Shown piece by piece: positions 50,497 through 59,075 of a stretch of 64,000 nucleotides of DNA. The position numbers were made by a program, and so were the translations under genes. The notes beneath the pieces are model-generated. The model was not told where the DNA came from. It was given only the letters and a program-made list of their open reading frames with translations, and did no database searches. How positions within the stretch are numbered: the stretch's first letter is position 1; the number at the start of each line of letters is the position of its first letter. Where the stretch lies: assembly GCA_902608845.1 (NCBI GenBank), contig CACLPR010000002.1, forward strand, positions 1 through 64,000. The letters run 5' to 3'. This DNA is from an uncultured Pelagibacteraceae bacterium (GTDB lineage Bacteria > Pseudomonadota > Alphaproteobacteria > Pelagibacterales > Pelagibacteraceae).

Positions 50497-51620
50497 TGGA
50501 CCATTTCGATAAATACAAATTTAAAAGTGATAATCCTAATGAATTTGGAATAGATTTAAAAAAATTTAAAAAAAATGAAATTTTAGATGAAAGTCATTTA
50601 TCTAATTTACTATCTCATTCAATAAGAATTTCTAAGGATATTTTACCATCTGTTTCTCAATCAATTGATGCAGTTATAGAAAAGTTGGATATTAAAAATG
50701 AATTTGATTTCTTTGTTACGTCAGACAATTATCAAGCCAACGCTTCTTGCAGTCTTATGTCTCCATTCTCAAAACCATTTATTATTTTAACTTCTAAATT
50801 AATTGAGCTATTAAGTGAAAAAGAGCTTGAATTTGTTATAGGTCATGAAGTGGCACATTATATTTACCAACACTCATTGTATCCAAATCATCAAAATGAG
50901 GAAAATAGGAACTTGAGGTTAAATATATTGAATTTAAGTAGGGCAGCAGAAATTAGTGCTGATAGGATAGGTATTTTGGCATGTGGAGATTTGGAGGCTG
51001 CTCTAAGAGCTAATATTAAACTAACATCTGGTTTAAGTGATAAATATTTAAATTTTAAATTTTCAGCTTATTTAGATCAGCTAAGAGAAATTGAAACAAT
51101 TGGTAAGAGTAATAACCAATTGTGGAGCACTCATCCTAGTTTTTTAATTAGGATGCAAGCATTAATATGGTTTTCAATGACCAATGAGTATAACGAATTC
51201 TTTAAAACTAAAAAGAAAGGCACATACAACATCGCAGAAATTGATGAAAAAATTGAAAATTCTAAACAAAAAATGATAGGTAACGAAATTGAAACGTCAA
51301 ATCAAGAAATAATTAACAGAGCTTTTATGTGGGGTTCCTTGAACCTTTATTTAAGTGACAAGAAATTTACTAAATACGAACAAGAAGAATTTAAGAAAGC
51401 ATTTGGTGATGATGCAAAAAAAGCAATATCACTGATAAAAATTACAGATAAAAATATGCTTCAAAAAAAAGTAGAATCATCTTTTTTAGAGGCATCAAAA
51501 ATGCTTAAAACGAATAAAAGTAAATTGATCGATAAATTAAAAAATGTTTCTAATAATATAGAAGGTGACGCAAGTAAAAAAAAAAAGGTTTTAAAAGAAT
51601 TAATTAAATTTTTAAATTAA
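50490..51620 (+). CDS. M48-like zinc metalloprotease, predicted cytoplasmic
   Basis: ELEFVIGHEVAHYIYQH (HExxH), AAEISADRIGILAC; no signal peptide or TM; C-terminal TerB-like stretch. Confidence 0.8.
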   Translation: MLMDHFDKYKFKSDNPNEFGIDLKKFKKNEILDESHLSNLLSHSIRISKDILPSVSQSIDAVIEKLDIKNEFDFFVTSDNYQANASCSLMSPFSKPFIILTSKLIELLSEKELEFVIGHEVAHYIYQHSLYPNHQNEENRNLRLNILNLSRAAEISADRIGILACGDLEAALRANIKLTSGLSDKYLNFKFSAYLDQLREIETIGKSNNQLWSTHPSFLIRMQALIWFSMTNEYNEFFKTKKKGTYNIAEIDEKIENSKQKMIGNEIETSNQEIINRAFMWGSLNLYLSDKKFTKYEQEEFKKAFGDDAKKAISLIKITDKNMLQKKVESSFLEASKMLKTNKSKLIDKLKNVSNNIEGDASKKKKVLKELIKFLN

Positions 51621-53152
51621 TAACTAGTTTTAAACATTGCCCAACTAAGAGCATTTATAGTATTTTCAGGAACAACGTTTATATTTAGGAGTATTATAAT
51701 AAATACAATTAAAAAGTAAGACAAAATACCAAATCTTTTACTGTAATATGAAATTAGATTTTCTATTTTATTTTTGTTCTTAGACTTACTTAATTGAAAC
51801 GATATAATTGCAAGTATGTTTGGAGCCGCAGCATATACATATGAAGTAAGTATAATCCAATCCATCACAGTTAAATAATTAAGTTTAGGAAGTTCGTTAT
51901 CAATAACAAAATTATATGCAATTAATGAAAGAAGACATACAATTGTAATAGTAAGTTTTGATTCTATTTCCTTTCTGTCGACCCAAACAGAAGACCAGCA
52001 GACAAATAGTATTAACATTATTGGAAGAATAATTTTGAAAATATAATAAAAAGATTGTCTTTCTATCTCAAATTCAATTGTGCCTTCATTAAATATCAGA
52101 TTACCAAGATCTATTTTGTTTTGAACAGAAATTTTGCTGTCTATAATTTTCCATCCGGGAATCGAATTTTCCTCAGTAAGTTTTAAAATTCTATAACTTA
52201 TGTCGCTAAATTCAAAATAATTTTCCTCAAAATCATCCATATCAATTAGATGTATTTTTATTTTTTGCTTATCAAAAGGAAATGATAAAAGATTAAATTT
52301 ATTTCTTACACTCCAGGTTCCAGTGGTGTTGCCTACGATATTTAATGTAAGCTCTTCATCTTCAGCAGTAAAATATAAATCAACTGTATCATAAATTAAA
52401 TTTTGATCCTCTGATAATAAATTTTCAAAAGCAAGATTTTCTCCAGGATAGATTAATCTGTAATTTTCTGCTAAATCTTGTGGTATATCCATACAATCAT
52501 CTGAATTCCATTTTCCATCTTTAAATTCTGCTAAATATTTTTTTGCTAGATCTACAACAGGAAATATATTATTGTCGTAGTATTCTTTTCTTAAACTGAT
52601 TGTAGATGAAAACGTGACAACCGAATTAACAATATCTATGTCATTTATTGATTCTAAAGCAAAATCTACAATGTTATAGGTTCTTTCATACTCAACACGT
52701 TTTAAGGAGACTTCTTTTATTTTTTTATCTCTTTCATACACTAAATTAATAGTATCCTTATTTGGTGAATAAATTAATTCCTTAATAGTTTGATCATCCA
52801 AGGTATTAAAATTTTTTCCATCAATAGCAATTAATATGTCGTTTTTTTTAAAATAATTTAAATAAGGTGGATGAGAAATTAACCCAATATAAGGATAGCC
52901 TCTTTTATCTCTTCTTATTTTAGATAAAAAACTTGTATCTTTTAAATCTAATGTTGCTGGAGGGTCATAATTGAATGCAATGCCAAAATCATTAAACTCA
53001 TCCACAACATCCCATCTGAACTCTGGGTTATCTTTAGACTCTAATGTTAATGCTTCTAAAAAATCATAACAAGATGGAGATAAAGAATGACTAGTTTTTG
53101 AAACTGAAGCAACAAATAGCAAAATAAAAAAAATATATCTTAATTTTATCAT
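51617..53152 (-). CDS. pentameric ligand-gated ion channel homologue with N-terminal PDZ-like domain
   Basis: signal peptide; YPYIGLISHPPYLNYFKKNDILIAIDGKNF (PDZ-like); LLSFPFDKQKIKIHL; RQSFYYIFKIILPIMLILFVCW; LTITIVCLLSLIAYNFVIDNELPKLNYLTVMDWIILTSY (M2-M3). Confidence 0.85.
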   Translation of the reverse strand: MIKLRYIFFILLFVASVSKTSHSLSPSCYDFLEALTLESKDNPEFRWDVVDEFNDFGIAFNYDPPATLDLKDTSFLSKIRRDKRGYPYIGLISHPPYLNYFKKNDILIAIDGKNFNTLDDQTIKELIYSPNKDTINLVYERDKKIKEVSLKRVEYERTYNIVDFALESINDIDIVNSVVTFSSTISLRKEYYDNNIFPVVDLAKKYLAEFKDGKWNSDDCMDIPQDLAENYRLIYPGENLAFENLLSEDQNLIYDTVDLYFTAEDEELTLNIVGNTTGTWSVRNKFNLLSFPFDKQKIKIHLIDMDDFEENYFEFSDISYRILKLTEENSIPGWKIIDSKISVQNKIDLGNLIFNEGTIEFEIERQSFYYIFKIILPIMLILFVCWSSVWVDRKEIESKLTITIVCLLSLIAYNFVIDNELPKLNYLTVMDWIILTSYVYAAAPNILAIISFQLSKSKNKNKIENLISYYSKRFGILSYFLIVFIIILLNINVVPENTINALSWAMFKTSY

Positions 53153-53853
53153 ATTTTTTTTTTCTCAAATTCTTTTCTTTTTTTCTTTTGTTTATTTTTC
53201 AAAACTTTATGTAAATATAATGAGTAAATTATTAAAATTATAATAATAATCATTGATGAAGGGTAAATTAAATAATTATAAAATCCGTGAAATAAGTATG
53301 GTAATAATAAAGATAATAGCAAAAATTTCTTATTTCCAGTAAAAGCATACATTCCAAAATAATATCCCATCACAGCCCCATTTAATCCATGCAAAGGTAT
53401 AGCGCTATAAGATCTACCTAGAGCAACAAAATATGAATATACTTCAGGACTTTCATTGTCTTCATTTGCCCATTCAACTGCTAATTCATAAACATACGAA
53501 TAATTTTCATATGTTGCAAAACCTAGCGATACGACAACTCCATAAACCAAGCCATCCATTGGTTCATTGAATTCATTTCTCTTTAAAACGATTAGATATA
53601 ATATAGCAAACTTCAGTAGTTCTTCAGCCCATGCTGGTCCCAAAAAACTTATAGTCAAATTTTCTGAATAATTAAATTTTTCAAAAAATAGGCCATGACT
53701 TAATTCGTTCAAAATTCCTGCTGGTAAGCATATAAGGAAACCTAAAAAAAAAATTAAAATTATTGTTTTTAAAGGTTCTTTAAATTTATCGTTTAGAGTG
53801 AAATATAATAAAATTAATACAGATGGTAGAAAAGTTAAGACAGCTGTTAGCAT
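53149..53853 (-). CDS. PrsW-family intramembrane protease-like protein
   Basis: GPAWAEELLKFAILYL, DGLVYGVVVSLGFATYENYSYV, PLHGLNGAVMGYYFG. Confidence 0.83.
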   Translation of the reverse strand: MLTAVLTFLPSVLILLYFTLNDKFKEPLKTIILIFFLGFLICLPAGILNELSHGLFFEKFNYSENLTISFLGPAWAEELLKFAILYLIVLKRNEFNEPMDGLVYGVVVSLGFATYENYSYVYELAVEWANEDNESPEVYSYFVALGRSYSAIPLHGLNGAVMGYYFGMYAFTGNKKFLLLSLLLPYLFHGFYNYLIYPSSMIIIIILIIYSLYLHKVLKNKQKKKRKEFEKKKI

Positions 53854-53912
53854 CAGAAAAGCTAGATTAAATATTGTATAAACACAAGTTAATTTTAGTG
53901 TATAAATAAATT

Positions 53913-53981
53913 ATGAAATATATTTTATTAGGTGCTGCTATCGCTTTTGCAATGTATTTAGGTGATAAATACATTCTATAA
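53913..53981 (+). CDS. possible 22-aa hydrophobic small protein
   Basis: MKYILLGAAIAFAMYLGDKYIL, intergenic between PrsW-like and DUF4396 genes. Confidence 0.3.
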   Translation: MKYILLGAAIAFAMYLGDKYIL

Positions 53982-54034
53982 GATATGTCAATTTTATACA
54001 TAAATAATTCAATTAATTTTGATAAGAAGAATGA

Positions 54035-54478
54035 ATGAGTGCTGAAGCAATAAGTTTTAATTGGAAATGTAAACATACTTGGAGAAGAAGTGCCAAGAAT
54101 ACTGCTTGGTGCCTTTTAGGTTGTGCTATTGGTGATTTTGGAACTATATTATTTTTTCAATTAACTAAAATTCCTTTTCCAGTTTTAAGTATTATGATTT
54201 TAGCAATAATTAATGGTTTAATTACAAGTGTAATTTTAGAGACATTTATTTTAATTAAACAAAGCTTTACTTTTCAAAAAGCATTAAAAACTGCATTAGG
54301 AATGAGCTTTATTTCTATGATTAGTATGGAAGTTGCTATGAATATTACAGATTATGTATTTACAGGAGGCGCAATACTTACATGGTGGGTAGTTCCAATA
54401 ATGTTAGCAGTTGGATTTGTTACTCCTTGGCCATATAACTATTGGAGACTTAAAAAACATAATCAAGCCTGTCATTAG
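54035..54478 (+). CDS. DUF4396-like membrane protein
   Basis: WRRSAKNTAWCLLGCAIGDFGTILFFQ, MEVAMNITDYVFTGG. Confidence 0.7.
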   Translation: MSAEAISFNWKCKHTWRRSAKNTAWCLLGCAIGDFGTILFFQLTKIPFPVLSIMILAIINGLITSVILETFILIKQSFTFQKALKTALGMSFISMISMEVAMNITDYVFTGGAILTWWVVPIMLAVGFVTPWPYNYWRLKKHNQACH

Positions 54479-54505
54479 ATAAAATTAATTAACCAAAGGA
54501 CTATA

Positions 54506-54691
54506 ATGAGAATATTAAAAGAATTAGAAGATGTAAAATTAGTAATAGTTGATCTGGAAGTTAGATTAGGAGAAGAAGTTAGAAGTGCGCTAACTTTATG
54601 TGCAAAATATAAAGGTAAAATTATACCGCTTAATACCGCGCATGATGGTAGACCAATATTAATGAAAGAAGAAAATTCAATAGAAAACTAA
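54506..54691 (+). CDS. small protein, unknown function
   Basis: 61-aa ORF in a tight plus-strand series. Confidence 0.45.
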   Translation: MRILKELEDVKLVIVDLEVRLGEEVRSALTLCAKYKGKIIPLNTAHDGRPILMKEENSIEN

Positions 54692-54694
54692 ATT

Positions 54695-55084
54695 ATGATT
54701 GAACAAGTAAGTATTTATTTAACAGCAATGATTTTAGGAATTATGTTATTTTTTTCATTCGTTATTGCTCCAGTAATATTCACCACTTTAGATGAAGACA
54801 ATGCTCGAAAGTTTATTAGAAGAATATTCCCTTTTTATTATAATGTTAATTTAGGAATTAGTTTTATTGTTCTATTAACATTTTTATTTCTTAGTAAATT
54901 AGGAATTGATCTTTATTTAATTCTAGTAATCACAATTTTATTTGCTACATCAAACTATTTGTTGATGCCATTAATCAATAAATATAGAGACGAAAAGGAA
55001 GATAAAAAATTTAAATATTCCCATTTTATCTCAGTAGTTATTAATTTTGTTCAAATGATTTGTTTAGTATTTCTTTTAATTTAA
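54695..55084 (+). CDS. DUF4149-like membrane protein
   Basis: four TM segments, LFFSFVIAPVIFTTLDEDNARKFIRRIFPFYY. Confidence 0.7.
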   Translation: MIEQVSIYLTAMILGIMLFFSFVIAPVIFTTLDEDNARKFIRRIFPFYYNVNLGISFIVLLTFLFLSKLGIDLYLILVITILFATSNYLLMPLINKYRDEKEDKKFKYSHFISVVINFVQMICLVFLLI

Positions 55085-55089
55085 GAAGT

Positions 55090-55872
55090 TTAACTATTTT
55101 GTCTTTTGATTTTTAAAAAGATATTTTTAAATACCTGACGATAAAGTTCATAAAATGTAAGACAAATAAAGTATATATTTGAGATTAACCATATTCCTAA
55201 AAATAAATAATCAAAATTATTGTTAAGATCATAAAATGAGCTTAATAAAATTTTAAAAGAGGAAACAAACCATAGAACCATAAATACAGCAGAATATCTT
55301 CTATATTTATTAACTCGTAATGGATGAACAAATTTAATTGGTATAAATTTTAATAATATACAGGCAGATATCATAAATAAATTATATACCTGCGATAGAT
55401 CAAATAAATATAAATAAAAAAGTAAAATATTCCAGATGCATGGAAAGCCTTTATAAAAGTTATCTGATGTCATCAAATTATTATTCGAATATGATATTGC
55501 TGATACAATTAAAATGATTGAAGGTATAATAATTTCAAAAGCTGAGGGAACAAATTTAAACCAATAAATCATTACTGATGGAATTATTATGTAATTGAAG
55601 AAATCAATTACACTATCAAGCATTTTACCATCTATATTTTTTACAAATATAGATACCTTGAATTTTCTTGCCAATGTACCATCTACAGCATCTATCAATA
55701 ATGCAAGTCCTAAAAATAAAAAGGCTGAGGCTTCATCATTTTTAAATACGCATATTAGAGCTAAAAAGCCTGCTATTAGTCCAGAGCATGTTAACAAATG
55801 AACAGACCAAGCTAAAAAAGTATCTTTATCTTTTTTATTTTTAAACATTGAATTTTTTAACCTATGAACCAA
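55090..55872 (-). CDS. CDP-alcohol phosphatidyltransferase, phosphatidylcholine synthase-like
   Basis: DAVDGTLARKFKVSIFVKNIDGKMLDSVIDFFNYIIIPSVMIY. Confidence 0.82.
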   Translation of the reverse strand: MVHRLKNSMFKNKKDKDTFLAWSVHLLTCSGLIAGFLALICVFKNDEASAFLFLGLALLIDAVDGTLARKFKVSIFVKNIDGKMLDSVIDFFNYIIIPSVMIYWFKFVPSAFEIIIPSIILIVSAISYSNNNLMTSDNFYKGFPCIWNILLFYLYLFDLSQVYNLFMISACILLKFIPIKFVHPLRVNKYRRYSAVFMVLWFVSSFKILLSSFYDLNNNFDYLFLGIWLISNIYFICLTFYELYRQVFKNIFLKIKRQNS

Positions 55873-55960
55873 AATTTCTGAGATTAATCTTGTCGCGCTA
55901 TAATTATGCAGAATACTCCAATTTTGAATGTAGAATTATCTTTAAAATAAAAATAATTAA

Positions 55961-57181
55961 CTAAATGTAACGCATATTGTCTTCGTTAACTGCTTTTTCT
56001 AATCTAATTAAAAAATCTGGTATAGCACTTTTAACTCTACTCCATGTTGGAATAAAAGGGGTGTCCATTGGATTTTGATAGAAAGCATCACCTGCTTTCA
56101 TAATATTTGCAGCAAATAGTTCAACAGCTTTTTCTTCTGTATGAGAGTCAAATTTTAAACCATTCATTTGTGCATCGTTTCTATATGCATCTATTAAATC
56201 TAAAGCTGCTCTGTAATAAGTTGCTTTTAAAGATCTAAATTGTTCTTTACTAAATGAATGACCTTGAGTTGCTAATTTTTTTATAAATGTTTTAATTATA
56301 TCAATAGACATTCTTGATAGACCTTGTTTTTCATCATTAATAGATAAGTTTTGGTGTTTATGATCATAAGTATCTGCTAAATCTACCTGACAAATATTTT
56401 GAGGTGAAAAATTTCTTTGCATCTCAGATAAAATTCCAATTTCTATTCCCCAGTCTGATGAAATTCTTAATTCTGGTAAAATATTTCTTCTAAAAGAGAA
56501 TTCTCCTGCTAAAGGATATTTGAAAGATTTCATGAAGTTTAAGTAATCACTATTTCCTATAGTTTTTTCTAATGCATTTAAAAGTGGGAAAACTAGTAAT
56601 CTTGCAACTCTTCCATTCATTTTATTATCTGCAACTCTCGGATAAAAACCTTTGCAAAATTCAAAATTAAATAGTGGGTTTACAACAGGGTAAAATAGCT
56701 TTGCTAACATTCTACGATCATATGTTTTTATATCACAATCATGTAATGCCACAGACCTTGCACTGTCTCTAGCTATTGACATTCCTATACAGTACCAAAC
56801 ATTTCTACCTTTCCCATACTCATTAGGAGCAAGCCCAAATTTTTTTAACTCTTTATCCAATTTTCTAAGATTAGGTCCATCGTTCCAAAGAATAGTAAAT
56901 GGTGTTTCTAATTTTTCAAAAAAAGTCCAAGCTTTTCTTGCTTGAGCTTCGGTTGCTTTATCCAAACCAATAATTATGTGATTTAAATAATTTGTTTTGC
57001 TTATCTCATTTACAATTTTAGGTAATGCATCTCCTTTTAATTCTGAGTAAAGACAAGGTAAAATTAATTCCATTTTTCTTTCTTTAGAAAAATTTAATAA
57101 ATCTTTCTCTAGTTCTTTAGTTGATTTAGTGCCAAAATCATGAAGTGTTGATATGGTACCATCTTGATAAAAATCACTCAT
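55961..57181 (-). CDS. glucosyl-3-phosphoglycerate synthase-like glycosyltransferase
   Basis: LILPCLYSELKGDALPKIV, ARSVALHDCDIKTYDRRMLAKL, GFYPRVADNKMNGRVARLLVFPLL, SDWGIEIGILSEM. Confidence 0.85.
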   Translation of the reverse strand: MSDFYQDGTISTLHDFGTKSTKELEKDLLNFSKERKMELILPCLYSELKGDALPKIVNEISKTNYLNHIIIGLDKATEAQARKAWTFFEKLETPFTILWNDGPNLRKLDKELKKFGLAPNEYGKGRNVWYCIGMSIARDSARSVALHDCDIKTYDRRMLAKLFYPVVNPLFNFEFCKGFYPRVADNKMNGRVARLLVFPLLNALEKTIGNSDYLNFMKSFKYPLAGEFSFRRNILPELRISSDWGIEIGILSEMQRNFSPQNICQVDLADTYDHKHQNLSINDEKQGLSRMSIDIIKTFIKKLATQGHSFSKEQFRSLKATYYRAALDLIDAYRNDAQMNGLKFDSHTEEKAVELFAANIMKAGDAFYQNPMDTPFIPTWSRVKSAIPDFLIRLEKAVNEDNMRYI

Positions 57182-57195
57182 GGCGGGAACCTATC

Positions 57196-57999
57196 CTAAG
57201 ATTCAATTTTTTGTATAGCCGTTTTGATCACATCAGCCCATCCCATAGGTGATGGCTCAGTAGATTTGATTAAATTGTCTATGTTTATCAATGCACTATT
57301 AAAATTATCATTTCTTACTAAGCATGGATGGTCACACAATTTTAACATCTCTATGTCATTTTGATTATCACCAACACCAATTGTTACAACCTCATCATCA
57401 ATTTCTTTACTTATTAGTTCTATTATTTTGGACATAGCTTTTGATTTATTAATATTATCGCAAATATTAATTATTCTACCTCCAGTTTGAAGAGTTAATC
57501 CTACATTATTTAAAATTTCAATTAATTCATATTTTTCGATTTGACTTCCATTAAATTTGATTGGTATTGTGTATTTTCTATTTATAGCTAATTTTAGTTT
57601 ATTTAATGGAAGTCCAAAAATTTCTTCTTGTTTTTTTAAGTTTAAATTTTGAATAAGAGTAATTTTATTTTTTAAATTATTAGGAACATTATTATTATAA
57701 ATTTCATAAATTTTATCAACAGTTCTACTAATTAATACTTTCTTTGGTAGGTTGGGATTTATCAAATTTAATCCATGGATACATGAACCATTTTCTTCAA
57801 TAAAACTTAAATTTAGATTATACTGTTTATTAAAATCTAATAATTCTGCTTCTGTTTTACTTGAGTTTGGAATAATAATAATATTCTTTAATATTAATTC
57901 TCTAAAATAGTTTTCTATAATATTGAATTTAAAAGTATCTTTATCCAATAAAGACCCATCAAGATCAGTAAAAATTATAATTTGTTTTTTTTGTACCAT
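57196..57999 (-). CDS. HAD-family mannosyl/glucosyl-3-phosphoglycerate phosphatase-like
   Basis: IIFTDLDGSLLDKDTF, VTIGVGDNQNDIEML; start trimmed to MVQKKQ. Confidence 0.8.
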   Translation of the reverse strand: MVQKKQIIIFTDLDGSLLDKDTFKFNIIENYFRELILKNIIIIPNSSKTEAELLDFNKQYNLNLSFIEENGSCIHGLNLINPNLPKKVLISRTVDKIYEIYNNNVPNNLKNKITLIQNLNLKKQEEIFGLPLNKLKLAINRKYTIPIKFNGSQIEKYELIEILNNVGLTLQTGGRIINICDNINKSKAMSKIIELISKEIDDEVVTIGVGDNQNDIEMLKLCDHPCLVRNDNFNSALINIDNLIKSTEPSPMGWADVIKTAIQKIES

Positions 58000-58039
58000 T
58001 AAGTAATTATTACCATAAATACTTATTAAATTATAATAA

Positions 58040-58876
58040 ATGAAATTTATAAAAAATAATTCAGAAATTGTAGTCTGTGATATTGGCGCGAGTCCTTGCG
58101 ATCCCACGACTCATTTAGAGGAATTATTAAATAATACAAAATCTTTTTTATATGGCTTCGAACCAAATGAAGAAGAATTTAAGAAATTAATAAATACTGA
58201 CAAAAAAAAATTTTTTCAAAAAGCGATTGGAGATGGTTCTAATCAAAATTTAAATATATGTGCATATCCAGGCTGGACTTCTTTTTTGAAGGCAGATACT
58301 GATTATGTAAACAAATTTCATAACTTTGAAAATGCCTCAAAAATAATTAATAAAATTTCGCTCAAAACTGAAAAATTAGATGATATAAATTTTGACAAGC
58401 AAGTAGATTTCTTCAAAATTGATGTACAAGGTTTTGAATCCGTAATTATCGAAAATGGAAAAAAAAATATTTCTGACTCTCTTGTAGTTCAATTAGAACT
58501 TTCTCCTGTACCTATATATAAAAATGAAAAAAATTTATCATATGTTTCAAACTTAATGGAAAAACTTAATTTCAATTTGAATATGTTTCACAACATAAAC
58601 ACCAGAACATTTAAGCCAATGATTATTGCAAAAAATACTACAATAGGATTAAATACAATTTTTCAGTTGGATTGCGTCTTTGTAAAAAACTATAAAGAAA
58701 TAGAAAAGCTTAATGAAGAAAAATTGAAAAAATTAATTTTGATTATGTTTTATTCCTATAAATCATATGATTTTGTAGATTATTTAATAAATAAATTAGA
58801 TCAATTATTAGGTTCAAACCATATTGAAGAATTCAGAAAATTAATGCCTTCTCTTAAGGTTAAAAAAAAATATTAA
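58040..58876 (+). CDS. FkbM-family methyltransferase
   Basis: VVCDIGASPCDPTTHLEELLNNTKSFLYGFEPN, VDFFKIDVQGFESVIIENG. Confidence 0.82.
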   Translation: MKFIKNNSEIVVCDIGASPCDPTTHLEELLNNTKSFLYGFEPNEEEFKKLINTDKKKFFQKAIGDGSNQNLNICAYPGWTSFLKADTDYVNKFHNFENASKIINKISLKTEKLDDINFDKQVDFFKIDVQGFESVIIENGKKNISDSLVVQLELSPVPIYKNEKNLSYVSNLMEKLNFNLNMFHNINTRTFKPMIIAKNTTIGLNTIFQLDCVFVKNYKEIEKLNEEKLKKLILIMFYSYKSYDFVDYLINKLDQLLGSNHIEEFRKLMPSLKVKKKY

Positions 58877-58940
58877 AATTTTACTTATTCATCTTGTTCA
58901 ATTATAAATATTAGCATAAACACTCTTGAAATTAACTAAT

Positions 58941-59026
58941 GCCCTCGTGGTGAAATTGGTAGACACAAAGGACTTAAAATCCTTGCCATTTATGGAGTGC
59001 CAGTTCGAGTCTGGCCGAGGGCACCA
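58941..59026 (+). tRNA. tRNA-Leu (TAA), CCA encoded
   Basis: gccctcg...cgagggc acceptor, aagga-cttaaaa-tcctt anticodon arm, long variable arm, T-loop gttcgagtc, gcacca end. Confidence 0.95.
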
Positions 59027-59075
59027 GTAAACTTTTAATTCTTTTTTTTAATTTTTTAAAATTTATAATATTTTT

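Noticed and set aside
46153-53152. DLDFDV C-terminus as ligand for the channel's PDZ-like domain
   Set aside because: Predicted topology puts the tail in the cytoplasm and the PDZ-like domain in the periplasm
53867-54076. 69-aa minus-strand ORF
   Set aside because: No motif, overlaps the DUF4396 start and the short plus-strand ORF; likely chance
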